From Thiomicrorhabdus aquaedulcis (GTDB lineage: Bacteria > Pseudomonadota > Gammaproteobacteria > Thiomicrospirales > Thiomicrospiraceae): a stretch of DNA of 64,000 bases. The stretch is taken from positions 620,001-684,000 of the forward strand of contig NZ_AP018722.1 of NCBI RefSeq assembly GCF_004001325.1, in the 5' to 3' direction. The position numbers and the translations under genes are program-made. Below, in pieces: positions 7,827 through 18,718 of this stretch (the stretch's first letter is position 1; the number at the start of each line of letters is the position of its first letter). The notes below the pieces were generated by a model. The model was not told the origin of the DNA, searched no databases, and saw only the letters and a list, made by a program, of their open reading frames with translations.

Positions 7827-8723
7827 ATGATAGACATCGCCCTTAAAACAGATATTGCGCAGCCTTTGGTGGGTAAGGCCATTTTAGAGCGGTTAAAGGA
7901 TTTGGACGATTTACCGCATTTTCCAGACGCATTGGTTAAGCTCGAATACGCGTTAACCCACGATACTGAATTAAAAATACAAGACGTCGTTCATCTGATT
8001 GCGTTAGACCCGCGATTGGCGGCCGGTTTAATTGGCATGGTAAACACCGCTAAATATTCTATGGGCACGCAAATCAGTGATTTGTCCGAAGCCATTGTGC
8101 GCATTGGCATAAAAGACGTGCGAGTGATGGCGCACGCCGTAAACTACAAAACCAGTTTTAAAAGTAAGCCGCCGTTTAGCGAGGCGCATTTCTTAAAGCA
8201 CGCTATGTTGTCGGCGTTTATGGCGCAAGCTTTGGCTAATGCATTGCATCTTAACGCCGGTGAGGCCTTTTTGGCCGGGCTTATGCACGATATTGGCATC
8301 TATCTAATGGCGGTTGAGAATCGGCCAGCGTATTTAGATGTTATTAAGCAGGCCGATTTTGATGTGGCTAAATTGCTGGCCGCCGAAACCGAGTTTTTTG
8401 GTGTGCAACACCCCATTTTAAGTGCGCGGTTGTTGCAACAGTGGAAGTTTCCCAAAGCTATTATTGTTGGGGTGGCGTTTCATCATGCGCCGCACAAAGC
8501 CCCAGACGAATTTAAAGCGTACGCGTATTTAACCTTTTTAGCCGAGCAAGCGGTTTTTAGGCTGGGTTTTGATAACGGAGTGGTCGATTTATCGCCCGAA
8601 GACCGTGCCAATCCAACTCAAACGTTATTAGCAGCGCTGGCGTACGTGGGGTTAAGTCTTGAACAATATGACCAACTGATTGAACGCGCACAATCCGAAG
8701 CGCAAGCCCTTGAAATGGCTTAA
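7827..8723 (+). CDS. HDOD-domain signalling protein
   Basis: This 298-residue soluble protein is made almost entirely of an HDOD domain (about residues 20-225), with GLMHDIG as the HD-like motif and FHHAPHKAP downstream. HDOD proteins are related to HD phosphohydrolases but usually lack full catalytic residues, and act in signalling, motility or biofilm control. There is no receiver, GGDEF or EAL domain. It lies alone between the thiamine set and thrS, with its own upstream region. The precise role cannot be read from the sequence. Confidence 0.8.
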   Translation: MIDIALKTDIAQPLVGKAILERLKDLDDLPHFPDALVKLEYALTHDTELKIQDVVHLIALDPRLAAGLIGMVNTAKYSMGTQISDLSEAIVRIGIKDVRVMAHAVNYKTSFKSKPPFSEAHFLKHAMLSAFMAQALANALHLNAGEAFLAGLMHDIGIYLMAVENRPAYLDVIKQADFDVAKLLAAETEFFGVQHPILSARLLQQWKFPKAIIVGVAFHHAPHKAPDEFKAYAYLTFLAEQAVFRLGFDNGVVDLSPEDRANPTQTLLAALAYVGLSLEQYDQLIERAQSEAQALEMA

Positions 8724-8730
8724 ATAACCT

Positions 8731-8748
8731 TTGACCAGGCCTGGTCAA
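8731..8748. repeat. ACCAGGCCTGGT motif, extended palindrome
   Basis: Perfect core at 8734-8745, extended to an 18-base perfect palindrome TTGACCAGGCCTGGTCAA. It lies just after the HDOD gene stop. No T-run follows. Confidence 0.95.
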
Positions 8749-8786
8749 GTATCGAACCTTAATAAGTAATGTTTATATAGCGTCAA

Positions 8787-8810
8787 GAACGGTTAAATCA
8801 TTAACCGTTC
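8787..8810. promoter_or_regulatory. Perfect hairpin in the thrS upstream region
   Basis: GAACGGTTAA and TTAACCGTTC form a perfect 10-base stem with the loop ATCA, 89 bases before the thrS start. Only a weak T content follows, so it may be a leader structure or an operator rather than a terminator. Confidence 0.45.
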
Positions 8811-8898
8811 TAAATTAGAAAATGCTAAAATACCTAGCTAAATTTTAAGTGCGTTCGCGTCCCCTAGAACAATACAGAACATCAAAGAGAAGACATTC

Positions 8899-10829
8899 AT
8901 GCCTATTATTACCCTGCCAGACGGTTCGACAAAATCTTTTGAACACCCTGTTTCAGTCATGCAAGTAGCACAAAGCATCGGCACGGGATTGGCAAAAGCC
9001 ACGGTGGCAGGGCGTGTTAACGGCCAGCTTAAAGACGCCAGTGATGTGATTGAAAGCGATGCGTCCGTAGAGCTTATTACCATGAAAGACGCCGATGGCG
9101 TGCATATTATGCGCCACTCATGCGCGCACCTTTTAGGTCACGCGCTTAAGCAGCTGTATCCAAACATTAAAATGGCCATTGGGCCGGTGATTGAAAACGG
9201 TTTTTACTACGATATCGACATGGAAGAAAAATCGCCCCTGACGATTTAGCCAGTATTCAGGCACGCATGGAGGCTTTGGCCAAAACCAAGTACGACGTGG
9301 TTAAACAAATGACCCCGCGCGCAGAAGCCATTCAAATTTTTAAAGACCGTGGTGAAGACTATAAATTAGAACTTATAGACGGTTTAAGCGAAGAAACCCA
9401 ATTTGGTTTTTACCATCATCAAGAATACATTGACATGTGTGTAGGCCCGCATCTGCCTAATATGGGTTTTATTAAAGCCTTTAAGCTCACACACGTAGCC
9501 GGTGCTTACTGGCGCGGTAGCTCAGACAATAAAATGTTACAGCGCATTTACGGAGTGGCGTTTGTCGACAAGCCCGCACTGCAAGACTATTTGGTGATGA
9601 TGGAAGAAGCCGAAAAACGCGATCACCGCAAACTGGGTAAAACTTTAGATTTATTTCACCTTGAAGACTTAGCGCCGGGAATGGCCTTTTGGCACCCTAA
9701 AGGCACTACGTTGTATCGTGTGGTGGAAGAGTACATGCGTGGTCAATTGGTGGCCAACGATTACGAAGAGATTCGCACCCCGTATATTTTAGACCGCTCT
9801 TTATGGGAAAAATCGGGGCATTGGGACAAGTTTAAAAACAACATGTTTACCACCGAAACCGACAATCGTGATTACGCGGTAAAGCCCATGAATTGCCCAG
9901 GTCACATTCAAGTGTACAACCGCCATTTGCACAGTTACCGCGACTTGCCAGTGCGCATTGCTGAGTTTGGTACGGTTCACCGTAACGAGCCTTCTGGCAC
10001 GTTGCACGGCTTAATGCGTGTGCGTTCGTTTACCCAAGACGACGCGCATATTTTTTGTACTGAACAGCAAATTAAACAAGAAGTGCAGGCGTGTATCGAC
10101 CTAGTCTTTGAAACCTACGCCGACTTTGGGTTTGACAATATTGCGGTTAAGTTTTCAACCCGTCCAGAGCAACGCGTAGGGTCTGACGACGTTTGGGATT
10201 TAGCCGAAAGCGCGCTCGAAGCCACGCTAAAAGACGCTGGTTTAGACTACGATTTACAACCCGGTGAAGGGGCGTTTTACGGACCTAAAATTGAGTTTCA
10301 ACTTAAAGACTGTATTGGACGAGTGTGGCAGTGCGGCACCATTCAATTAGACTTCTCTATGACGCAAGCCGAACGCTTAAACGCGGTGTACATTGGCAAA
10401 GATAATGAAAAGCATCATCCCGTAATGATTCACCGTGCTATTTTGGGTTCGTTGGAGCGTTTTGTAGGGATTTTAGTTGAGCATTACGAAGGCAAGTTTC
10501 CGACTTGGTTAGCCCCAATCCAGTTGGTAATTGCGCCAATTTCTGAATCACACAAAGAATATGTGATCGAAATCAGCAAAAAACTGAAAAAACAGGGGTT
10601 TAGAGTCGAATCGGACTTGAGAAATGAGAAGGTTGGGTTTAAAATCCGCGAACACACAATGCAGCGCGTTCCGTACATTTTGGTTGTAGGCGATCAAGAA
10701 GTGGCGGATGGAACACTCAACGTTCGTGCGCGTGGCGGTGAAAACCTAGGCAGCCTTAATGTTCAGCAGGTGATTGACATGCTCAACGCCGACATTGCTA
10801 ACCTAGGTCGTGCAACTCAAACTAACTAA
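8899..10829 (+). CDS. thrS: Threonyl-tRNA synthetase, frame broken in this sequence
   Basis: Charges tRNA-Thr with threonine. The first part (8899-9249) holds the TGS domain (residues 1-60, [11 protein letters not shown]...) and the start of the editing domain. The second part continues in another frame through [14 protein letters not shown] (catalytic core), RNEPSG and the C-terminal anticodon-binding domain. The break is at the A5 run 9227-9231: adding one A gives [16 protein letters not shown] in one continuous frame of normal family length. thrS is essential, so a base-calling error is more likely than a true mutation. It heads the thrS-infC-rpmI-rplT block. Confidence 0.93.
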
Positions 10830-10918
10830 TTTTTTAATCATTATTTAAGAAAATGTTTTATAAAACGGTTGAGTTACACAGATCACCAAAGAATTTTTTA
10901 TAACTGGAGGATATTGCT

Positions 10919-11476
10919 ATCGCAATTAAAAGAGGCCGTGGAAGACCACAGCAACCTGAAGCACCCAAAGATAACATCAATGAAGCCATTAGCGCATCAG
11001 AAGTTCGTTTAACGGACGCTCAGGGTCAGCAAGCCGGTATAGTTCCACTTAAAGAGGCGTTAGAAGCCGCGAGAGAAGCCGGGTTAGATTTAGTTGAGAT
11101 TTCTTCTAAATCCACGCCTCCAGTCTGTAAGATTATGGATTATGGTAAATACCTTTACCAGCAACAGAAAAAACAGCACGAAGCTAAGAAAAATCAAAAG
11201 CAAGTGCAAGTAAAAGAAGTTAAATTTCGCCCAGGAACTGAGGAGGGAGATTATCAGGTCAAACTACGCAACCTGCTGAAATTCCTAAATAACGGTGATC
11301 GCGTCAAGGTAACCATTTGGTTCCGTGGTCGTGAAATCACCCATAAGGAACTGGGAATGAAGATGTTGGAACGTATTCGTGAGGACATTCAAGACGTTGC
11401 CGTCGTTGAACAGATGCCGAAAATGGAAGGCCGCTCATTACAAATGATGGTCGCCCCAACAAAAAAAGGTAAATAA
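10919..11476 (+). CDS. infC: Translation initiation factor IF-3 (non-AUG start)
   Basis: The 185-residue protein binds the 30S subunit and checks start codons. No ATG lies in frame before residue 73. The family N-terminus [10 protein letters not shown] begins at ATC 10919, which has GGAGG (10906-10910) eight bases upstream. ATT at 10913 and 10925 are less well spaced alternatives. The use of AUU/AUC-type starts by infC is known in enterobacteria, where IF-3 represses its own translation by rejecting them, so the same autoregulation is likely here. Conserved [12 protein letters not shown] and the C-terminal KEVKFRPGT segments are present. Confidence 0.93.
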   Translation: MAIKRGRGRPQQPEAPKDNINEAISASEVRLTDAQGQQAGIVPLKEALEAAREAGLDLVEISSKSTPPVCKIMDYGKYLYQQQKKQHEAKKNQKQVQVKEVKFRPGTEEGDYQVKLRNLLKFLNNGDRVKVTIWFRGREITHKELGMKMLERIREDIQDVAVVEQMPKMEGRSLQMMVAPTKKGK

Positions 11477-11680
11477 TTTAATTTTTTAATTTTATAAAAA
11501 TTAAGTTTTTACCAACACAACAGTCGGGGCTTGGTTTAAAGCTAACGCTTTAGCCAAGTTTCTGGTGCAGCTACCTCAGTGCTGTTCGTTGTACCCGAAA
11601 GGCAATGATGTTTTATTTGTTGCCATTTTAAAAAAGAAGTGACCTTTTAATAGGATTCACTAAATGCGGAGTTTCATTCA
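11477..11680 (+). promoter_or_regulatory. Leader between infC and rpmI
   Basis: This 204-base non-coding stretch contains an AT-only hairpin (TTAATTTT/AAAATTAA, 11486-11504) followed by a T-run, and a stem-loop with CTTGG..AAAGC pairing GCTTT..CCAAG near 11531-11561. In enterobacteria L20 binds a folded leader here to repress rpmI-rplT. A similar role is inferred from position only. Confidence 0.4.
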
Positions 11681-11878
11681 ATGCCAAAGATGAAAACAAA
11701 CAGCAGTGCTGCAAAGCGCTTCAAAAAAACTGGCTCAGGTCGTTTCAAGTGTAAACAATCTCACCTACGTCATATTTTGACCAAAAAATCTTCTAAGCGT
11801 AAACGTCAGTTGCGTTCAGGAAGTATGATTCATGATCATGATGTGGCGATGGTTCGCCGTATGTTACCGTACGCGTAA
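11681..11878 (+). CDS. rpmI: Ribosomal protein bL35
   Basis: This 65-residue basic protein starts [20 protein letters not shown], the standard bL35 N-terminus, and ends MVRRMLPYA. It is a large-subunit protein. It lies 14 bases upstream of rplT and is probably cotranslated with it. A seven-A run inside the gene (TTCAAAAAAACTGG) is intact, showing that not every homopolymer in the window is miscalled. Confidence 0.97.
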   Translation: MPKMKTNSSAAKRFKKTGSGRFKCKQSHLRHILTKKSSKRKRQLRSGSMIHDHDVAMVRRMLPYA

Positions 11879-11892
11879 GGAGAGATTAGAAA

Positions 11893-12249
11893 ATGGCAAG
11901 AGTTAAAAGAGGTGTCGTTGCTCGACGCAGACACAATAAAGTATTAAAAGCCGCCAAAGGTTACTACGGCGCACGCAGCAAGGTTTTCCGTGTTGCTAAA
12001 CAAGCCGTTATTAAAGCAGGTCAGTATGCCTACCGTGACCGTCGCACTAAAAAGCGTCAGTTCCGTCGTCTATGGATTGCGCGTATTAACGCTGCAGCTC
12101 GTATGAATCAAATGACATACAGCCGTTTTATTGATGGCTTAAACAAAGCCGGTATCGCGATTGACCGTAAGGTTCTATCGGATATTGCAATTCACGATGC
12201 CGTAGCGTTTAGCGCCATTGCAGAAAAAGCGAAAGCCGCTTTAGTGTAA
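11893..12249 (+). CDS. rplT: Ribosomal protein bL20
   Basis: This 118-residue protein starts [19 protein letters not shown] and has the family's Arg-rich long N-terminal helix and compact C-terminal domain. It is an early-assembly large-subunit protein and, in enterobacteria, the repressor of its own operon. A strong terminator follows 42 bases after the stop. Confidence 0.97.
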   Translation: MARVKRGVVARRRHNKVLKAAKGYYGARSKVFRVAKQAVIKAGQYAYRDRRTKKRQFRRLWIARINAAARMNQMTYSRFIDGLNKAGIAIDRKVLSDIAIHDAVAFSAIAEKAKAALV

Positions 12250-12291
12250 TTGCTGTGTTGTTTTGGTAAGCGGCTTTGGCCGTTTACAACC

Positions 12292-12321
12292 ATTAGGGGG
12301 CTTAGGTCCCCTATTTTTTTT
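12292..12321 (+). terminator. Rho-independent terminator after rplT
   Basis: TAGGGG (12294-12299) pairs with CCCCTA (12308-12313) and is followed by T8. A second stem, GTAAGCGGC with GCCGTTTAC, lies just upstream at 12267-12285. The pair may terminate rplT or act as an attenuator before pheS. Confidence 0.85.
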
Positions 12322-12330
12322 GTTAAGAAT

Positions 12331-13403
<1,073 letters not shown>

Positions 13404-13404
<1 letters not shown>

Positions 13405-13415
13405 CCAGGCCTGGT
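13404..13415. repeat. ACCAGGCCTGGT motif between pheS and pheT
   Basis: Perfect copy. Its last bases with GAG form GGTGAG, a ribosome-binding site for pheT at 13427. Confidence 0.95.
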
Positions 13416-13426
13416 GAGAATACATT

Positions 13427-15817
13427 ATGAAATTAAGTGAACATTGGTTAAGAGAGTGGGTTAATCCGGATTGGGACAGCCACACGTTATCAGAAGAATT
13501 AAGTTTGGCTGGCCTAGAAGTAGATGGTTTAGAACCTGTGGCCGGTGCGTTTACCCACGTGGTGGTCGGGCAGGTTTTGGCGGTAGAAAAACACCCCGAT
13601 GCGGATAAGTTAAACGTCACTCAGGTGGACGTGGGCGCCGATGAGCCCGTGCAAATTGTCTGTGGCGCTAAAAACGTTGTGGTCGGCATGAAAGCGTGTT
13701 GCGCCATGGTTGGGGCGGTGTTGCCTGGAGATTTTCAAATTAAAAAGGCTAAGTTACGCGGCGTTCCGTCTAATGGAATGCTGTGTGGTGCAAGCGAGTT
13801 AGGTTTGCCCGACGACGGCGTAGACGGTTTGCACGTTTTGCCGGCAGACGCGCCCATTGGTTTGGATGTTCGCGAGTATTTAGGGCTAAACGACACAATC
13901 ATTGAAGTGGATTTAACCCCAAATCGTGCCGACTGCTTGAGTGTAGAAGGATTGGCACGTGAAGTTGCGGCCATAAGCCAAGCGCCTTTTAGCGAACCGT
14001 TTGCCATGGTTGAGATGCCTTCTGACCAGGCCTGCTCACAAGCTATTAACGTGCTTGAACCCCAAGCCTGTCCAAAGTATTTGGGTTGCGTGGTCACACA
14101 ATACAACCCGCAAGCCGTTTCGCCGCGTTGGTTGGTGCAAAAGTTACAACGTTCTGGGTTGCGCTCGGTGAGTTTGGTGGTAGACATTACCAACTACGTG
14201 TTGCTTGAACTAGGGCAACCTATGCACGCGTTTGATTTGGACACCTTACAGGGTGCTATCGTTGTGCGCCTTGCCAAAATGGGGGAAACCCTAGTAACCC
14301 TAGACGAAAAAACGCTAACACTAAAGGATACAACCTTGGTGATTGCCGACGACTCTGGGCCGATTGCGTTGGCGGGTATTATGGGTGGTTTGGCCACATC
14401 GGTTACTGAAAAAACCCAGGCTATTTTCTTTGAATGCGCGCATTTTTCACCGCTTTCGGTCACAGGTAAGGCGCGTCAATATGGTTTGCACACTGATTCT
14501 TCACACCGTTTTGAACGTGGCGTTGACCCGCAACTGCCCGAGCGCGCGCTGAACCGTGCGTTAAGTTTGTTTACCCAAATTGCCGGTGGCAATGCCAGTC
14601 AGGTAGTAGCAATGGTGAGTGAAGCGCACTTGACCAAACCCGCAGTGATTGAGCTACGTCGTGAAAAAATTGCCCAGCGTTTAGGCGTTGCGGTCAGTGA
14701 TGAGCAGGTTGAAAGCATCTTTGCCCGTTTGGGCTTTGCCATGCGCACCACCCATCAAGGTTGGAGTTTAACCGCGCCCAGCTACCGTTTTGACATGGCG
14801 ATTGAGATGGACTTGATTGAAGAGATTGGTCGTTTGTATGGCTACAACAATTTGCCCGAAACCCCGGTAAATGCACCGATGACGCTGAATGAATTGCCCG
14901 AGTCGGAACAGGCGTTGTACGCCCTTAAAACCGCATTGGTGCAGCGCGGCTTTAACGAAGTGGTGACCTACAGTTTTGTTGAAGAAGACAAGCAAAAACT
15001 TTTAGCACCCGATTTGCCCTACGTGGTATTGCAAAACCCAATCTCTGATGACATGAAAGCCATGCGCACTACGTTGTTACCAGGCCTGGTCAAAACCATT
15101 GCTTACAATCAAAATCGCCAACAGCCGCGTGTGCGTATTTTTGAGTCGGGCTTGGTGTTTTACAAGAACGAATCCGATCCAACCGGAGCCAGCCAAGTCC
15201 CGATGATAGGGGCGGCGATTGTCGGTTCTATAGCCAATTCGGGCTGGGATGAAGTGACGCGCAACGTCGATTTTTACGATCTAAAAGGCGACGTGGAAAC
15301 CCTGTTAAGAATGAGTCACCAGTTGGGTAAAATTCGTTTTGCCCCAACGCAAAACCCCGCACTGCACCCAGGTCAATCGGCCAGTTTGATAAAAGATGGC
15401 ATGGAAGTTGGGTTTATTGGCCAATTGCATCCCCAGTTGGTTAAGCCCGTGGATGTGAGTGGCGCGGTGTATGTGTTTCAAATTAGGCAAGATGCCTTAA
15501 TGACCATGGACGTACCGAGTGCTCAAGCGATATCTAAGTTTCCCGAAGTGCAGCGCGATTTGGCGTTTGTGGTAGACGAAACGGTTGCGGTGCAAACTTT
15601 ATTGGATGCGGTGTGGTCAGTGCAATCAGATATTTTAAAAGCCGTGGATATTTTTGACGTGTACCGTGGCGCGGGCGTGCAACCGCATCAAAAGAGTGTG
15701 GCATTAACGCTTAAAATTCAACACCACGAACGCACGTTGCAAGACGAAGAAGTCGAAAGCTTGATTGCTCAAGTCTTAAACGCCGCGCAACAGCAAGCCT
15801 GTGCAATATTAAGGTAG
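13427..15817 (+). CDS. pheT: Phenylalanyl-tRNA synthetase beta subunit
   Basis: This 796-residue protein is the normal bacterial PheT length. It has an N-terminal tRNA-binding (EMAP/OB) domain at about residues 40-145 ([12 protein letters not shown]), then B3/B4 editing domains, B5, the degenerate synthetase core, and a C-terminal FDX-ACB anticodon-binding domain (about 705-796, [15 protein letters not shown]). A perfect ACCAGGCCTGGT at 15079-15090 encodes the conserved LPGLVK stretch, and a one-mismatch copy lies at 14025-14036. Confidence 0.97.
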   Translation: MKLSEHWLREWVNPDWDSHTLSEELSLAGLEVDGLEPVAGAFTHVVVGQVLAVEKHPDADKLNVTQVDVGADEPVQIVCGAKNVVVGMKACCAMVGAVLPGDFQIKKAKLRGVPSNGMLCGASELGLPDDGVDGLHVLPADAPIGLDVREYLGLNDTIIEVDLTPNRADCLSVEGLAREVAAISQAPFSEPFAMVEMPSDQACSQAINVLEPQACPKYLGCVVTQYNPQAVSPRWLVQKLQRSGLRSVSLVVDITNYVLLELGQPMHAFDLDTLQGAIVVRLAKMGETLVTLDEKTLTLKDTTLVIADDSGPIALAGIMGGLATSVTEKTQAIFFECAHFSPLSVTGKARQYGLHTDSSHRFERGVDPQLPERALNRALSLFTQIAGGNASQVVAMVSEAHLTKPAVIELRREKIAQRLGVAVSDEQVESIFARLGFAMRTTHQGWSLTAPSYRFDMAIEMDLIEEIGRLYGYNNLPETPVNAPMTLNELPESEQALYALKTALVQRGFNEVVTYSFVEEDKQKLLAPDLPYVVLQNPISDDMKAMRTTLLPGLVKTIAYNQNRQQPRVRIFESGLVFYKNESDPTGASQVPMIGAAIVGSIANSGWDEVTRNVDFYDLKGDVETLLRMSHQLGKIRFAPTQNPALHPGQSASLIKDGMEVGFIGQLHPQLVKPVDVSGAVYVFQIRQDALMTMDVPSAQAISKFPEVQRDLAFVVDETVAVQTLLDAVWSVQSDILKAVDIFDVYRGAGVQPHQKSVALTLKIQHHERTLQDEEVESLIAQVLNAAQQQACAILR
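15079..15090. repeat. ACCAGGCCTGGT motif inside pheT
   Basis: Perfect copy, read in frame as part of LPGLVK. Confidence 0.95.
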
Positions 15818-15900
15818 TGAGGTCTTTGCATGAGTGAATGCAAAAATCTCTAATACGTTAACCGCTTGTGCAAGGGTCTTTTACAGAATAAGGAACAAAA

Positions 15901-16197
15901 ATGACATTAACAAAGGCCGAAATTGCCCAACAACTTACCGATACTTTTGGATTTAATAAACGTGAATCAAAAGAAATTGTAGAGCAGTTTTACGACGAGA
16001 TTGGCGAAGTGCTGGTGTCTGGCGAGCAAATTAAACTTTCGGGGTTTGGTAATTTTGAATTGCGTGACAAGTCGTCACGCCCAGGACGCAATCCGCGTAC
16101 TGGTGAAGATGTGCCTATCTCGGCACGTCGTGTGGTGACGTTTAAACCCGGTCAAAAGTTACGCGCACAAATTGACAATTTTGCCAACGCGCAGTAA
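15901..16197 (+). CDS. ihfA: Integration host factor alpha subunit
   Basis: The 98-residue HU/IHF-family protein binds and bends DNA as a heterodimer with IhfB. The DNA-binding arm PGRNPRTGE at residues 61-69 carries the intercalating Pro. The N-terminal [12 protein letters not shown] is typical of the alpha chain. Its place after pheT and before a MerR gene is the standard gammaproteobacterial arrangement. Confidence 0.95.
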   Translation: MTLTKAEIAQQLTDTFGFNKRESKEIVEQFYDEIGEVLVSGEQIKLSGFGNFELRDKSSRPGRNPRTGEDVPISARRVVTFKPGQKLRAQIDNFANAQ

Positions 16198-16280
16198 CGT
16201 AATAAACGTTTTAGCCATGTTGAGTGGCTTTTGTGTATTTTGGTGTTGTTGTGCCACTAGGTAGAATTAGGCAGGTTGAT

Positions 16281-16646
16281 ATGGTGCAAACTGAGTTTGA
16301 GTTACCCGATAAAAAATACTTTACGATTGGCGAAGTGGCAGAATTGTGCCAGCTTAAATCGCATGTATTACGCTATTGGGAGCAGGTTTTTCCGCAACTT
16401 GAACCCAGTAAACGCCGTGGAAGACGGTACTATCAAAAATGTGATGTGCAATTGGTGTTAGAAATTAGAAGTTTATTGCAAGATCAAGGCTTTACCATTC
16501 CAGGCGCCAAAGCGCGTTTGGCTAAGGGAGAAGTAAATCTAATTGATCAGTCAATGAGCAGTGAGCAGATTAGTACGGTGGAGTTATTGCAAGCATTAAC
16601 TCAAGATATTCAAACGTTTAGAGAGTATATTCACAGCCGTTATTAA
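16281..16646 (+). CDS. MerR-family regulator downstream of ihfA
   Basis: The 121-residue protein has an N-terminal winged helix-turn-helix (YFTIGEVAELCQLKSHVLRY, about residues 13-32, then RRGRRYY) and a short C-terminal helix with no metal-binding cysteines suitable for a metal sensor. ATG 16281 is chosen because AGG lies just before it; a longer start at 16224 would add an unlikely hydrophobic leader. Regulators of this type are regularly found next to ihfA, but the ligand and targets are unknown. Confidence 0.85.
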   Translation: MVQTEFELPDKKYFTIGEVAELCQLKSHVLRYWEQVFPQLEPSKRRGRRYYQKCDVQLVLEIRSLLQDQGFTIPGAKARLAKGEVNLIDQSMSSEQISTVELLQALTQDIQTFREYIHSRY

Positions 16647-16677
16647 GGCTTGTGAACTGTCTTCTTGTCAATTGTGT

Positions 16678-17322
16678 TTAGGTGTTATTAACCTGAGCGC
16701 CGTGCAAAAAAAGTTGTATTCCTTGGCTGAGCGCCAAATCCAATTCGGTTTCCTGAATGGTTTCGCCAAATAGCGCGCGATACAAAAATGGGCCTTTAAT
16801 CATGTCTAAAAACTGCGCGGCCGCCAACTCGGTATTGAGTGTGCCGTGCAACTTGCCTAATGCAATCTGTTTTTGTAAGTAGTTGGCCAAAACACGAATG
16901 GCGGTTTGTGGGCCAAGAGTGTAAAAAATACGCTGAATTTCACTTTGATCGACGTTGTTTTCAGTCACCACCAAACGATAATACGCAATGCCATTGGGCG
17001 ATAGAGCGATTCTTTGTAGGGTTTTTCCAAAGTGATGCAAAGTGGCGTTTAAATCTTCTGTGCCAAAACTCTCTTGGGTAAAAGGGCTAAACAATAGCTC
17101 AGTCTTGTTTTTAAACACCTGTTCAAACAAACCCAATTTATTACCAAACACTCGATAGAGTGTGCCTAACGAACCGCCGGCAAGCTTAACAATTTCATTG
17201 ACGCTGGTACCGGCATAACCCTGCGTTAAAAAGCACTGTTCGGCCACTTCAAGTATTTTTTGCTGACGCGCCAAGCCGCGCTTTGTGGGTGGTTTTGCGG
17301 GTGTTTGGACAGGCCTGGTCAT
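16678..17322 (-). CDS. TetR/AcrR-family repressor of the efflux operon
   Basis: The 214-residue protein has an N-terminal HTH (about residues 20-65, SVNEIVKLAGGSLGTLYRVF) and a variable ligand-binding C-terminal domain. It is divergent from an RND efflux operon, with a 24-base inverted repeat between them, so local repression relieved by an efflux substrate is likely. A two-mismatch copy of the genome-wide palindrome overlaps its start codon (17308-17319), giving MTRPV. Confidence 0.85.
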   Translation of the reverse strand: MTRPVQTPAKPPTKRGLARQQKILEVAEQCFLTQGYAGTSVNEIVKLAGGSLGTLYRVFGNKLGLFEQVFKNKTELLFSPFTQESFGTEDLNATLHHFGKTLQRIALSPNGIAYYRLVVTENNVDQSEIQRIFYTLGPQTAIRVLANYLQKQIALGKLHGTLNTELAAAQFLDMIKGPFLYRALFGETIQETELDLALSQGIQLFLHGAQVNNT

Positions 17323-17455
17323 GCAGCTCTCTTTTTAATGCGTGTTAAGTTATTGTGTATAAGTTTTGACGGATGCCGGCGGGTATCGCGCAGGCAATTG
17401 TTAGCAAAATTGCAATACATTATACCTTAAACAATGGTTAATTAAGTTTGAACTA

Positions 17456-17479
17456 AAAGTGTAGCCTGTGCTACACTTT
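17456..17479. promoter_or_regulatory. Candidate TetR operator
   Basis: AAAGTGTAGC and GCTACACTTT form perfect 10-base arms around CTGT. It lies in the divergent region, 33 bases before the adaptor ATG. The size and position suit a TetR dimer site that would block the efflux promoter. Confidence 0.65.
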
Positions 17480-17512
17480 AGAGCTGATTTTTTCAAGAAT
17501 AGGGTTTTAACC

Positions 17513-18700
17513 ATGTTTTTTCGTATGATGCTTTTGCGTATTGTGAGCCATTCTCAATGGTCTTTGGTTTTTTTGGTGCTGTTAATGGTCTTATTTGTAG
17601 GCTCGTCTCTTACACTCAGTGCTGCGCATGCAGACGGTAAAACGTCGGCACCGCCGGCCATGCCCGTGAAAGTATTGGCGGTTACGTTGAGCAATCAAGC
17701 CATTTTTAACACCTATCCTGCGCGCGTTCAGGCGCTTAAACAGGTGGATGTGGTGGCACGAGTGGGTGGAATTCTACAAACCAAATATTATCAAGACGGC
17801 GATGAGGTTAAGGCCGGTCAGCCACTTTATAAAATTGACGACCGCAAATATCAAGCTTTGGTTAATAAAGCCAAAGCGCAACTGCAAGTTGAGCAAGCGT
17901 CGGTAAACCAAGCCCAACGCGAACACACTCGAGTGGTGGGTTTGTTTAAAAATAAAGCCGTCAGTGCCCAAGAACTGGATAAAACCTTGGCCAATTTAGA
18001 GCTCGCCAAAGCAATGTTGGCAGGGGCTAAAGCCAATTTAAACGATGCGCAAATTGATTTAGATTACACCTTGGTAAAAGCAGAAATAAGCGGTGTTATT
18101 GGCGCTAAACAGCGAGATATTGGTGCGTTAGTAGGCACCACCGCCATCAATAGTGTGTTAAACCAGATTACGCAATTAGATAAAGTGCATGTCGTTTACG
18201 CTCTACCCGACAGCGATTTAATGCAACAGCGACGTTTATTGGCGCAAGGCAAATTGAGCTTAAGCACACCGCCCGCACAGGCGCAGATTATAAATGCAAA
18301 CCAGCAGGTTATCGCCCAAGGTACGGTTGACTTTACCGCCAGCGTGGTTGACGCGGCGACCGGCAGTGTGCAAGGTCGTGCTTTGTTTGACAATGCCAAT
18401 AAGGCTTTAATGCCGGGCGAGTTTGTAAAGTTAAGAGTGTACGGCACTGTGCGCAATGGGGTGTTTGTGGTTCCGCAAAAAGCGTTGGTGCAAATGGGGC
18501 AACAAAGTTTTGTTTATGTGGTTAAAGAGCAAAAAGCTCAATTAGTGCCTGTTCAATTGGCCGGACAATTAGAGCAAGATTGGTTAATAGAGGCAGGCCT
18601 GGTAGAAGGGGATTTGGTGATTGTGGAAAACTTAATCAAGCTGCGTCCCAACATGGCGGTCACGCCATTAGCCGACGTTACAACACCAGCCGCACCCTAA
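17513..18700 (+). CDS. RND efflux periplasmic adaptor (membrane fusion protein)
   Basis: The 395-residue protein links the inner-membrane pump to the outer-membrane channel. ATG 17513 with AGGG eight bases upstream is chosen; the upstream GTG at 17468 lies inside the operator. An N-terminal signal/anchor segment ends near AAHADG. A lipoyl/barrel-sandwich domain, an alpha-helical hairpin (about residues 110-190, Gln/Ala-rich) and a beta-barrel follow, in the AcrA pattern. The lipobox Cys of AcrA is absent. A degenerate ACCAGGCCTGGT copy lies at 18592-18603. Confidence 0.92.
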   Translation: MFFRMMLLRIVSHSQWSLVFLVLLMVLFVGSSLTLSAAHADGKTSAPPAMPVKVLAVTLSNQAIFNTYPARVQALKQVDVVARVGGILQTKYYQDGDEVKAGQPLYKIDDRKYQALVNKAKAQLQVEQASVNQAQREHTRVVGLFKNKAVSAQELDKTLANLELAKAMLAGAKANLNDAQIDLDYTLVKAEISGVIGAKQRDIGALVGTTAINSVLNQITQLDKVHVVYALPDSDLMQQRRLLAQGKLSLSTPPAQAQIINANQQVIAQGTVDFTASVVDAATGSVQGRALFDNANKALMPGEFVKLRVYGTVRNGVFVVPQKALVQMGQQSFVYVVKEQKAQLVPVQLAGQLEQDWLIEAGLVEGDLVIVENLIKLRPNMAVTPLADVTTPAAP

Positions 18701-18718
18701 TCCTAAAAAGGAAACATC

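Noticed and set aside
9227-9231. Programmed frameshift in thrS
   Set aside because: No family precedent, no slippery heptamer with stimulating structure that I can see, and the same one-base loss recurs in unrelated genes.
17468-17512. GTG start for the efflux adaptor
   Set aside because: The codon lies inside the operator palindrome and lacks a ribosome-binding site; ATG 17513 precedes a proper signal segment.
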